Assembly (NCBI GenBank): GCA_002307055.1
Contig: DBTM01000039.1
Span: forward strand, 1 to 54,628
From: Clostridiales bacterium UBA1316
GTDB lineage: Bacteria > Bacillota > Clostridia > Oscillospirales > Oscillospiraceae
DNA: 54,628 bases
Direction: 5' to 3'
The notes under the pieces were generated by a model. The model worked only from the letters and a program-made list of their open reading frames with translations, did not search any database and was not told the origin of the DNA. Of this stretch, positions 26,365 through 35,113 are shown one piece after another; position 1 is the stretch's first letter, and every line of letters begins with the position of its first letter. The position numbers and the translations under genes were made by a program.

Positions 26365-27993
26365 ATGAATCGAGACCTGGCCGAAAAGACGGTAATTGAA
26401 TATTCAAAAAAGCTCTATGGTTTTGCGCTTGGAAAAACCTCTGATTTGCGGGACGCCGAGGACCTGGCGCAGGAAATTTCCCTGCGGCTCTATACCGCGC
26501 TGCTTGTCAGTGAGATTGACAATATCGCCGCATTTGTATGGCGCATCGCGCATAATGCCCTCGCCAACTATTACAGGGGCCGGTCGAGAAGCGGCATTGG
26601 AATCTGCATTGATGACCTTGCCGACACGCTGTGCGGGGCTGACGATCCTTTAACGGACATTGCTGAAGCTGAGACAGTTACCAGGCTGCACAGCGAAATA
26701 GCCCGGCTTTCCAAGCTGCAGAGGCAAATCGTGATACTTTTTTATTACGAGGGCAAAAAGCAGGAGGACATTTCAAATATTCTTTCGGTTCCGGTCGGCA
26801 CGGTCAAGTGGCATCTGTTCGAAGCCAAAAAAGACCTGAAGAAAGGGATGGAAACAATGAAAAATTTAACTGAATTGAAATTTAACCCAATCCATTTTGT
26901 TATGTGCGGTACAAACGGTTCCATCGGCGCCAAAGGCAACAACAGTAATTTCTTCCGCAGTACGCTGGCGCAGAATATTGCTTACGCTGTCTGGAAGGAG
27001 GGCAAAACAATCAACGAAATCGCTGATTGCCTCGGCGTCTCCCCTGTCTTTGTTGAAAGCGAGGCGGAATACTTAGCGGAATACGGCTTTCTGCTCAAAC
27101 AGGGTAATAAATATCTGTGTAATATCCTGCTTGACGAGGCGACGACAGAGCAAACCAGGCTGTCAAGTGCGATGTATGAGCAGGCGGCAAAGCTGTTTGC
27201 CAACGCATTGTATGACGAACTGACAAGCAGCGGGATTCTCGAAGACGACAGCCTATACTATCCGCAACATGACCGGAATTTCGCGCTGTGGTCTCTGATC
27301 CCGTTTATCGCGGCGCGCAGCGGAGAAACGCTGATGGAGGATACAATATCCTTTGAAGACGCGGCGACACGCCGTCCCGACGGAGGGTGGAATATCTGTT
27401 ATGCCTCGGTACTCGATTCGGGTGTTGAGCCGCCCAAGTATTTTGACAGCGTTCAGCAGTTGTACGGCCCGTGCTGGAACGGCGATCAGGAGAAGCTTAT
27501 CCTATGGATGGTTGATACGGAATGGTCCGCTAAGCGCGCCGACGACAATTATCATAACGCCGCAAAGCGCGACCTGTCCTTGTTTGAACGCCTTATCAGT
27601 GGCAGCTCTCTAACTGCCGACGAATATGCTTATATGGCGGAAAGAGGCTATCTTAAGAACCAGGCCGACGCAGACCAAACAGCTGAAAAATCGCTGCAGA
27701 TTGTATGGGTTAAAAATACCGAGACCCAAAAGAAGCTTTTGTCCATCGGCGATAAGCTCAAGGAAAAATATAAAGCCCAATTCGATGCGCTCAAAGCTCC
27801 GCTCGTCAATTCCATCATGGACGGTACCCCCAAGCAGCTCCAGAAGGCGCAGGCTTTCGGCTTGCAGTACATCTTCTACTCCGACGGCTGGTTCCTGCTG
27901 CATTGCCTGAAGGAGCTGGTTAATAACGGAAAACTCACGCTGCCAACCGAGGAGCAGAAAATATCTCTGACGACAATCATCACAAGAAATTAG
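26365..27993 (+). CDS. ECF-type sigma factor with a C-terminal extension (copy 2)
   Basis: This is a diverged tandem paralogue of the previous gene, 542 residues. Region 2 reads RDAEDLAQEISLRLYTAL with VWRIAHNALANYYRGR; region 4 reads QRQIVILFYYEGKKQEDISNILSVPVGTVKWHLFEAKKDLKK. The extension again begins with a winged-helix-like segment (TINEIADCLGVSPVFVESEAEYLAEYG) followed by about 300 residues of unknown fold. The ribosome site AAGGAG is good. A terminator follows at 28032. Confidence 0.85.
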   Translation: MNRDLAEKTVIEYSKKLYGFALGKTSDLRDAEDLAQEISLRLYTALLVSEIDNIAAFVWRIAHNALANYYRGRSRSGIGICIDDLADTLCGADDPLTDIAEAETVTRLHSEIARLSKLQRQIVILFYYEGKKQEDISNILSVPVGTVKWHLFEAKKDLKKGMETMKNLTELKFNPIHFVMCGTNGSIGAKGNNSNFFRSTLAQNIAYAVWKEGKTINEIADCLGVSPVFVESEAEYLAEYGFLLKQGNKYLCNILLDEATTEQTRLSSAMYEQAAKLFANALYDELTSSGILEDDSLYYPQHDRNFALWSLIPFIAARSGETLMEDTISFEDAATRRPDGGWNICYASVLDSGVEPPKYFDSVQQLYGPCWNGDQEKLILWMVDTEWSAKRADDNYHNAAKRDLSLFERLISGSSLTADEYAYMAERGYLKNQADADQTAEKSLQIVWVKNTETQKKLLSIGDKLKEKYKAQFDALKAPLVNSIMDGTPKQLQKAQAFGLQYIFYSDGWFLLHCLKELVNNGKLTLPTEEQKISLTTIITRN

Positions 27994-28031
27994 GCAACGC
28001 AGCTTGTGGTTATAAACCCAGCCAGCCATTA

Positions 28032-28067
28032 CAACCCGCGGAATGAAGCTTCTGCGGGTTGTTTTTT
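28032..28067 (+). terminator. Intrinsic terminator after the second sigma factor
   Basis: An 8-bp perfect stem (CAACCCGC at 28032-28039, GCGGGTTG at 28054-28061) is followed by TTTTTT. Confidence 0.88.
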
Positions 28068-28158
28068 CCGCTTGGCATATTTACAAAAATATTCTATTAT
28101 GGGTATTGACTCTCACGTTAACTGTAATGATAGCCTGATAGCGAAAGGAGGTTTTGCA

Positions 28159-29712
28159 ATGTATAAAATCGGTGAGTTCTCGAAGCTGTGTCAGGTGTCG
28201 GTAAACACGCTGCGGTATTATGACAGCGAAGAGCTGCTCTGCCCGGAGTATACAGACGGGTTTACCGGATACCGTTATTATTCCGGCGAATCACTGCAGC
28301 GGTATCACATGATATCTGTGTTAAAGGACGCCGGTTTTCCTCTTGATGAAATTAAAATCATCCTGAAGTCCGGAGGCAATATTGATCTCATCGTTGACAA
28401 TCGGAAAAAAGAGCTGCAAGCCGAACTGCTTTTGATTGAAGACCGCCTCATCAAGCTGTCAGCCATTAAAAAATCATTACAGAAAGAGGGTAAAATAATG
28501 TTTGGCGTCACTGTTAAAAAAAGCGGCGACTTCAAAATCGCATCCATCAGGAAGCTTCTCGTCAATCGGGCTGAAATAGCCGGGCTTATTGCCGAAAAAA
28601 CCGATTATCTTAAAAAGCATAATTCAGCATGTGAAAATGCGGTTGTCATTAATTACGAAATAGAGCATCAGGTCACGAAGCTTGATTATGAGGTCGGTGT
28701 CGTATTCACCGGCAAGCTGCCGAAGAACTGCCCGTACAGAGAAAACAACGTTGATACAGGCGAGCAGGCAGCAAGCGTTGTTTGCGCCTTATCGGAGCTT
28801 GAGAACGCTTATGCAGCACTCATACAATACATCGGCGAGCACAATTATCAGATGACCGGCGCATATCACGAAATTTATCATAACAATGACACGGTCGAAA
28901 TCGGCGTCCCCGTCCACAAGCTCTCTCCGTACAGCAGCGATCCAAAGCTTGATGTACTTGACCTGCCTTTTGAAAACGATGAGGCAGCCATCGGCCATTG
29001 GGAGATTGTTGACTGCCTCGCTTGCAGGGAGCAATTTAATAAAGATAAAATTAAGTACACCGGCCAGAAAGATATCAAAGAAATATACTTTCTGCCCGGT
29101 GGTGAACGCTATTGGTGCTTTGCCTGGACGAAGGGCTATTTGCTGGCGCGCTTCGGGTCGCCGCAAATCAAGGGTGCAAATCAATATGAAATAGCTGTCA
29201 TCGGCGGCGAAAAATACATGTTCATCGAAATGAAGTCCTGGCAATATGCGCACGCAAACGGATGGCCTGAGGTCTGGGTGCTCAGGCAGCTTGACAATAA
29301 AGCGCACACAAAACAGGAAGTTCGAATCAAGGATCGAACCGATCTGCCTTTTGTGACGGATGCTGCCGCTATCGGCAAGTGGGCCGTTTGTGATCTCGTC
29401 AAAGACATCGGGCTCTTTGACCCGGATATACCAAATCCGCAGTTCCCGAAAGAAGCCTTGTTTTGGAAAACAGTCGAGTTTGTTGACGGCGGCAATTGCA
29501 AAATTGCGTACGATGACGCCACTTCTTACGAGCAGCCGCATTACACCTGGACAAAGGATTATGTCCTGGCGCATATCTCCTTCGCCGCCGAAAAATACAC
29601 CCTCATACGCATAAAAAGCTGCGACTACCTGTTCATTGAGTGGAAAAGCGGCGACTACTCCTTCGGCGGGCAAAAACCGCTGTATTACGTTTTCAGGAGA
29701 GACGAAAAATAA
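28159..29712 (+). CDS. MerR-family regulator with GyrI-like and duplicated BlaR1-tail domains
   Basis: The true start is ATG 28159 behind AAAGGAGG, giving 517 residues. The N-terminal MerR helix-turn-helix reads MYKIGEFSKLCQVSVNTLRYYDS, followed by a dimer helix. Residues about 115-270 look like a GyrI-like small-molecule-binding domain. The last 250 residues hold two copies of a beta-rich domain (first about 275-395, second about 400-515), each with LPF..D.AAIG.W, a central FAWTKGYLLA or YTWTKDYVLA and a final FIE.KS. This repeat occurs at the C termini of BlaR1-like proteins in Firmicutes. It is likely a ligand-responsive activator. Confidence 0.82.
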   Translation: MYKIGEFSKLCQVSVNTLRYYDSEELLCPEYTDGFTGYRYYSGESLQRYHMISVLKDAGFPLDEIKIILKSGGNIDLIVDNRKKELQAELLLIEDRLIKLSAIKKSLQKEGKIMFGVTVKKSGDFKIASIRKLLVNRAEIAGLIAEKTDYLKKHNSACENAVVINYEIEHQVTKLDYEVGVVFTGKLPKNCPYRENNVDTGEQAASVVCALSELENAYAALIQYIGEHNYQMTGAYHEIYHNNDTVEIGVPVHKLSPYSSDPKLDVLDLPFENDEAAIGHWEIVDCLACREQFNKDKIKYTGQKDIKEIYFLPGGERYWCFAWTKGYLLARFGSPQIKGANQYEIAVIGGEKYMFIEMKSWQYAHANGWPEVWVLRQLDNKAHTKQEVRIKDRTDLPFVTDAAAIGKWAVCDLVKDIGLFDPDIPNPQFPKEALFWKTVEFVDGGNCKIAYDDATSYEQPHYTWTKDYVLAHISFAAEKYTLIRIKSCDYLFIEWKSGDYSFGGQKPLYYVFRRDEK

Positions 29713-29737
29713 CGATTCGCAGCATGCGATAATCGCG

Positions 29738-29781
29738 GTAAAAGTCCATTCGTATAAAATGAACGGACTTTTACGGTTTTT
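29738..29781. terminator. Terminator between the MerR gene and the rRNA methyltransferase gene
   Basis: A 10-bp perfect stem (GTAAAAGTCC at 29738-29747, GGACTTTTAC at 29765-29774) is followed by GGTTTTT. It lies between convergent genes. Confidence 0.85.
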
Positions 29782-29795
29782 GACATAGGTATGAT

Positions 29796-30617
29796 CTATA
29801 TCTTCCGATAAGTATATATTCCGAATTCGATTTCTGTATCCATCTCGGTGAGCAGTTTCAGCTTTTCCTGATCTTTTGCGCCGGTTTTATAATAATAGGG
29901 CGTCATTGTGAAAACATTCTGGATATCCTCAGCGCATTTGAGGTGAATGGTCTGCCTGATTTGCTGCTTGTCGAGCAGCTCAAAGCCTTCAAATTCAATA
30001 GATTCGGCTTTGTTTTCGTATACCTGCTCATAAACGGCTTTCTTTAAGCCGAGCAGATGCTTTTCCAGTGGAATCACACGGATAACCACGCCGCCGACTT
30101 TCAAAACGCGGCTGAACTCAGCGCTGCTAAAGGGGGCAAAAAGCGACAGGAGCAGGTCACACGATGCGTCCCTGACGGGCAGATGGAACACGCTGGCTAC
30201 CGCAAGCTCCAGATTTGGGTTCCGTTTCGCGCCAATCGCCAGCGCATCTTTTGAAATGTCGACAGCCAGCATAATAGGAACGATATTCTCATGAATTAAG
30301 TCATCATAGATATTGGCTGTATACCAGCACTCCCCGCAGCCGGCATCAAGAATCCTGCTGCCGTTTTCCGCGTATTTTTTCACTGTTTTCAACAGCTCCG
30401 CCAGCAGAAGCATGTAATACCCCTTATCCAAAAAATCACGCCGTGAGCGCACCATCAGCTTATCGTCGCCGTGGCGCTTGACCTTCTGCTGCTGGGATAA
30501 AAGCAGATTCACATACCCGCTTTTGGCCACATCAAAGCTGTGACTGTTTTCGCAAGACAGGCATTTTTCGACTGTATGTAGTTCCTCCCCGCATATAGGG
30601 CAGCTGAAATGACTCAT
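29796..30617 (-). CDS. rlmA: 23S rRNA (guanine-N1) methyltransferase, RlmA family
   Basis: The 273-residue protein begins with a zinc-finger SCPICGEELHTVEKCLSCENSHSFDVAKSGYVNLLL, the signature of RlmA(I)/RlmA(II)/TlrB, followed by a SAM-binding fold with ILDAGCGECWYT. The family methylates G745 or G748 of 23S rRNA, and the RlmA(II)/TlrB branch affects macrolide binding. Which of the two positions is modified cannot be read here. The gene is divergent from the ABC exporter leader. Confidence 0.87.
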   Translation of the reverse strand: MSHFSCPICGEELHTVEKCLSCENSHSFDVAKSGYVNLLLSQQQKVKRHGDDKLMVRSRRDFLDKGYYMLLLAELLKTVKKYAENGSRILDAGCGECWYTANIYDDLIHENIVPIMLAVDISKDALAIGAKRNPNLELAVASVFHLPVRDASCDLLLSLFAPFSSAEFSRVLKVGGVVIRVIPLEKHLLGLKKAVYEQVYENKAESIEFEGFELLDKQQIRQTIHLKCAEDIQNVFTMTPYYYKTGAKDQEKLKLLTEMDTEIEFGIYTYRKI

Positions 30618-30685
30618 TTATTGATAACTCCAAACTGTGTTTTTAGATAACAATTGTATCATAAAATCTGAGCTTAAGAAATAAT

Positions 30686-30911
30686 TTGCATATGTTTGTT
30701 TATTATGCTATTATATACCAATCTCACGAAGGGTGGTTTCATATAGTGGATTCAGGCTACCGCCGCAGCATCAACAGAATACGCCCAGAATAAAGCAGAT
30801 CGTCGTCTGCTGAAGCCCCTGTTTATAACAAGGGTTCTTTGAGTGTGTCTTGTTGCACGCAGAATGCCTTATTAAAGCATTTTGCTTTGTTGCAGAAAGG
30901 TAGGTATTTTT
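30686..30911 (+). promoter_or_regulatory. Promoter and leader RNA of the ABC exporter
   Basis: TTGCAT (30686-30691), 17 bases and TATTAT (30709-30714) form a promoter nearly 200 bases before the first exporter gene. Downstream are the leader peptide (30746-30793), the hairpin GCAGA/TCTGC close to its stop, a 6-bp pairing AACAAG/CTTGTT that could compete with a GCCC/GGGT stem, and AATGC/GCATT just before the ribosome site. No clear T run follows any of these stems, so control of translation or anti-termination are both possible. Confidence 0.5.
30746..30793 (+). CDS. Fifteen-residue leader peptide of the ABC exporter
   Basis: From GTG 30746 the frame reads MDSGYRRSINRIRPE and stops, with GGGTGG 9 bases upstream. 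It is Arg-rich, which is plausible for ribosome pausing. Bacillus bmrB, the leader of the BmrCD exporter, is a precedent for this layout. Translation is inferred, not shown. Confidence 0.5.
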   Translation: MDSGYRRSINRIRPE

Positions 30912-32528
30912 ATGCCCAAAAACAAAGATAAAATATATAAAAACGCGTTTATATATCTTAAAGAACTAATAAAGCCGCATAAAATATGGTATTTTATCGC
31001 GTCCATATTAGCCCTCGTATCCGTTGGCACGGGTCTGTTCAGCGCAAAAGTAACCCAATGGCTGGTTGACAGCGCAACAACAGGCAATATGCGCGCCGTT
31101 TACGGTAATGCGTCGCTGTTTGCCTTAATTATTGCCGCCAATCTTGTCATTGCCTACACCAGCAGTATCAGCGTCACACGGCTTGCTTCCGGTGCGGTGC
31201 GCGATATGAAGCGTCATATCGCACAGTCGCTTGTGAACGCGGATTACCGGACGATCATCCGTCACAAAACGGGCGATATGCTCTCGACCGTCAATTCGGA
31301 TACACAGGCTGTCACAGCGTTTCTCAGCGGCGATTTAATCGGATTGTTTTCGCAGGCGGTGATGGCGCTCGGCGCAATCATTTATCTGCTGTGTACGAAT
31401 CCCCTTTTAACGTTTGTGACCTTCGCTTACACACCGCTCGGCATGTTTTTCACGCTGACGCTGAATAAAAAAATGCAAAAATTATATCTGCTCCGTGCGG
31501 ACAAAGCGGGCAAGGCGCTGTCGGTCATCGAGCAGGCACTCATGCAAATACCGGTGATAAAGTCTTTTCTCATGGAGAAGCAGATGCGGCTGAAGGTGCA
31601 GTCCAGCTGCCGCGCCGTGCTTGAAACAGACATGAAAATTGCTGGTTACGACGCGCCGCTGCAGACCGCTTGTTCGTCAACCGCGCAAATTCCCAGGCTC
31701 GTGTTTATGGTCTTCGCCGGTCTCCTCGTCATGCGCGGCAGGATGACGCTCGGCGCTTTCGTTGCGCTCTATGATCTGCTGGCCTTTATCATCGGGCCGT
31801 CGGTGTACTTCCCTTTTATGCTCAATTCGCTTAATCGGGCAATCGCTTCGATTGCCCGCGTCAAGCGGCTCGAGGAAATGCCGCCCGCACCGGCAGATAA
31901 TCCTGCTGTACGCTCAAAGCTCCATTTTCAACCCGAAATCAAAATCCAAAACCTGAGCTTCCGGTATGAAAGCAAGAACATACTGAGCAATTTATCCTTT
32001 ACTTATAACGGCACCGGCATTGTTGCGCTAAAAGGCAAATCCGGCAGCGGCAAAACGACGCTGCTCGACCTGATTGCCGGCTTGCTTATCCCGTCTGACG
32101 GATCGATTCGCCTATCGGGTGCAGTATCGGCCATGCCGCAGGACAGCTTTTTGTTTGACGGCACGATATCCGAAAATGTCCGTTTAGGTAATCTGAACGC
32201 TTCAATTGCCGATGTTGCAGGCAGCCTCAAACGCGCAGGTGCGGAGGGGCTTGATGGCGAGATGATCGGCGGTGAAGGGGGCGGCCGCTTGTCCGGAGGT
32301 CAGCGGCAGCGGGTTAGTCTGGCGAGGACGATCTTATCTGACGCGCCGATATGGCTGCTGGATGAGCCGACCGCCGCGCTGGACGCGGACACCGAACGCA
32401 TTATTCTCGATATGCTGGGAGCAGAGCGAACAAAAAGGCTGATTATTATTTCAGCGCACCGGCAATCGCTCTTTAATATAGCCGACGCCGTGCTTGACCT
32501 CGATGCTGAAGGGGGCGTGACGGCATGA
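30912..32528 (+). CDS. ABC exporter half-transporter, subunit 1
   Basis: It has an N-terminal membrane domain of about 320 residues with six helices and a C-terminal nucleotide-binding domain: Walker A GKSGSGKTT, signature LSGGQRQR, Walker B IWLLDEPTAALD with the catalytic Glu present. I choose ATG 30912 behind AAAGGTAGG. Its stop overlaps the start of subunit 2 as ATGA, so the pair should form a heterodimer exporting drugs, peptides or lipids. Confidence 0.9.
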   Translation: MPKNKDKIYKNAFIYLKELIKPHKIWYFIASILALVSVGTGLFSAKVTQWLVDSATTGNMRAVYGNASLFALIIAANLVIAYTSSISVTRLASGAVRDMKRHIAQSLVNADYRTIIRHKTGDMLSTVNSDTQAVTAFLSGDLIGLFSQAVMALGAIIYLLCTNPLLTFVTFAYTPLGMFFTLTLNKKMQKLYLLRADKAGKALSVIEQALMQIPVIKSFLMEKQMRLKVQSSCRAVLETDMKIAGYDAPLQTACSSTAQIPRLVFMVFAGLLVMRGRMTLGAFVALYDLLAFIIGPSVYFPFMLNSLNRAIASIARVKRLEEMPPAPADNPAVRSKLHFQPEIKIQNLSFRYESKNILSNLSFTYNGTGIVALKGKSGSGKTTLLDLIAGLLIPSDGSIRLSGAVSAMPQDSFLFDGTISENVRLGNLNASIADVAGSLKRAGAEGLDGEMIGGEGGGRLSGGQRQRVSLARTILSDAPIWLLDEPTAALDADTERIILDMLGAERTKRLIIISAHRQSLFNIADAVLDLDAEGGVTA

Positions 32529-34174
32529 AGCTTATCAAAAGCTATAACTTCCCGACAATCATTCAGGCGATAAACCGGATGGCGCGGCGGAAATGGCTGT
32601 TTCTCGGCTGTATATTTGTTTTTTGCGCCGTCGAAATCGCAGGCAGCGTCTTGTCTGCCATTGGGATGCGCGGTACAATCGACGCGCTTACAGGCACAGC
32701 CTCAAGTGCCTTGCTGCACTCTGTTTTTCTCATCCTGCTGGGTTATGCCATCTGGTGGGTATATACGCCTATTTCGTCATACTGCTGCGCGTGGGCATCT
32801 AAGGGCACGGTGCAGCGGCTGAAAACGGATTTAGTCGATCATATCATCCGCATGCCGATGCGTGCGCTAGATCAGCAGCCGAAGGGCGAACTGCTGTCGT
32901 CCTTGACGAACGATATTGATTGCTTGCAGCAAATTTATGATTGGTACTTTTCTCAGATATGCCATGCCTTCTTCGGCGGTATTGCAGGAGTCATCCTGAT
33001 GGCTGTGATCGATTGGCGGTTTGCCATTGTCGTGTTCACGCTTGGCAGCGTTTCCGTGCTGGTGACCGCGAAATTCAACAGGATGCTCGAACGCAGCGGT
33101 GAGGCGCTGCAGCAGGCGCTCGCGCAGACCTCAGCTGACGCGTACGAGCTCATCAAGGGCGCAAAAACGCTGCGGCTGCTCAAATTGCAAGCGCATTTTA
33201 TCAATAGGATTCAAACCTCCTCACAATCAGAGGCAGACAGGAAGCTGGACGCTGGTAAAATATCAGCCCGCTTGAAGGCAATTATCGCAGCAATCACGGC
33301 GCTAACTTACGCCGTGATCCTCGTTGCCGGTGCCCTGTTCGTCCGCTTTGGGCTGACCGGCTGGGGTACCGTCGTCGCTCTGATGGGCCTAAAAACCGCG
33401 ACAGATATGCTGTTCGTCGAGTTTGGTGACTTCATGGCGGGCATGCAGTCCTGTGTCGCCGGGGTAAAGCGCCTGAACACACTGCTGGCTCAGCCTGCTG
33501 AGCCTGACGAAATACCGTCTGTATCGATCACGCCATCGGCTCAGCTGCTGTCGGTTGGCGGCGTTTCTTTTGCCTATACCGCTGTTCCCGTACTTAATAA
33601 CTTTAACCTGTGCCTCCCGCGGCATGGCTTGACTATTTTATCAGGCGAGAGCGGTATGGGTAAAAGTACCGTGATGAAGCTGCTTCTCGGATTGTATCCT
33701 CCCGAAAGCGGCACGATAACCTTTGACGGAGATGCGCCGAGTACGTTAGATAACATCCGCGCTAAAACAGCCTATGTGCCGCAGGAGCCGCTCTTATTCC
33801 GCGGCAGCGTGCTCGAAAATATTCTGTTTGGGAACCCCGCCGCAGCACTTGAAGACGCCGAGTATGCCGCTCGTCTGGCTGGTGCGGATATCTTCATTTC
33901 AGCGCTGGAGCAGGGGTATGACACAATCCTTGCCGACGACGGCAAAAGCCTGTCCGGCGGCCAAAAGCAGCGCCTCTCCATCGCCCGCGCGCTCGTCAAA
34001 AACGCACCGATCCTGCTGCTCGACGAAATAACGTCGGCTTTAGATGCCGAAGCAGCCGAGCGTATCCTGGAGACAGTCTTACATATTGCTCAAACACATT
34101 CTGTTCTTCTGATAACGCACAATGGTGCATTCGATCAATTAACAGATCAAAAAGCAGCACATGTTGAACTATAG
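32525..34174 (+). CDS. ABC exporter half-transporter, subunit 2
   Basis: This 549-residue protein has the same layout as subunit 1: six-helix membrane domain, then Walker A GESGMGKST, signature LSGGQKQR and Walker B ILLLDEITSALD. Both subunits keep the catalytic glutamate, unlike many heterodimeric exporters in which one site is degenerate. Promoter, leader peptide and rRNA methyltransferase neighbour suggest an antibiotic-related role, which is inference. Confidence 0.9.
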   Translation: MKLIKSYNFPTIIQAINRMARRKWLFLGCIFVFCAVEIAGSVLSAIGMRGTIDALTGTASSALLHSVFLILLGYAIWWVYTPISSYCCAWASKGTVQRLKTDLVDHIIRMPMRALDQQPKGELLSSLTNDIDCLQQIYDWYFSQICHAFFGGIAGVILMAVIDWRFAIVVFTLGSVSVLVTAKFNRMLERSGEALQQALAQTSADAYELIKGAKTLRLLKLQAHFINRIQTSSQSEADRKLDAGKISARLKAIIAAITALTYAVILVAGALFVRFGLTGWGTVVALMGLKTATDMLFVEFGDFMAGMQSCVAGVKRLNTLLAQPAEPDEIPSVSITPSAQLLSVGGVSFAYTAVPVLNNFNLCLPRHGLTILSGESGMGKSTVMKLLLGLYPPESGTITFDGDAPSTLDNIRAKTAYVPQEPLLFRGSVLENILFGNPAAALEDAEYAARLAGADIFISALEQGYDTILADDGKSLSGGQKQRLSIARALVKNAPILLLDEITSALDAEAAERILETVLHIAQTHSVLLITHNGAFDQLTDQKAAHVEL

Positions 34175-34189
34175 AAATGAGGATAACCC

Positions 34190-35063
34190 ATGAGTATAAC
34201 CAGCCGCAGATACAAGCTGCTTGCCGATTTCGAGCGCGTCCATCAGTTTTTGACCGACACCTATGACAGGCAAACGCTCAACAGCTACCTCCTGCCGCAG
34301 TATTTCGAGTATGCGCACCACCTTCAGTGGTTTGACTACATACGCTCTCACCGTTTTGGCATATGGGAAGACGACGGCACACTCATCGGCATCGCGTGTT
34401 ATGAGCAGAAACCCGGAACCTGCCTTATACACATTAAAAACGGCTTTACACATCTTCTGCCGGAAATGCTCGCGTGGTCTGAACGCGAGCTGTCAGCCGT
34501 TGAAGACGGTAAGCGGCAGCTGGATTACCGGCAAAGAACCGGTTAAGCAGTCGCTGCTGCATGACAACGGTTATACGTTAATCTACAGCGAGCCGGTCAA
34601 GGTGTTCACTTACGACAAGCCGTTTCTCACGCGGCTATTGCCGGGCGGCTTTACATTGATCAATGGCATCGATATCGATTACGCCAAATTAGCCGAATGC
34701 TTTTGGCGCGGCTTTGACCATGATGAGGTGCCGCCCGAGGTCAATATTGACGGCAACATTTTTTCGTCTAACGCGCCGCGCGCCGACAAAAAGCTCACGA
34801 CAATCGCCGTTGCCCCAAATGGCGAATACGCCTGCGCTTTGGGTATGTGGTTTGACGCACAGAACAAATACGCCTATCTGGAACCTCTTGCGACAGTACC
34901 GAAGTATCGCAGGCTCGGCCTTGCAACAATATGCTTAACCGAGGCGATGAAAAAGACAAAGGCTCTCGGCGCGCAATACTGCTTCGGCGGCGGCAGAGAA
35001 TTTTACACAGCCATCGGCTTTGAAACAGTCTGCGTCAGAGAGCTTTGGCATAAGGCTTTATAA
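34190..35063 (+). pseudogene. GNAT-family acetyltransferase disrupted by a frameshift
   Basis: Frame 1 runs from ATG 34190 (MSITSRRYKLLADF) to a stop at 34546; frame 2 carries the continuation from about 34515 (WITGKEPVKQSLLHDNGY) to 35063 with the acetyl-CoA loop PKYRRLGLATICLTEAMKK. Neither part alone is a full enzyme, and together they make a normal two-domain GNAT of about 290 residues. A single-base change near 34510-34530 explains it; a sequencing error is possible. Confidence 0.75.
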
Positions 35064-35113
35064 TATATTCTATTGATTGGCGCGTATCTCTTCAACTGCT
35101 GCTTGAGTTCATT

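Noticed and set aside
30686..30911. T-box riboswitch before the ABC exporter
   Set aside because: No T-box antiterminator sequence was found and a leader peptide explains the layout better.
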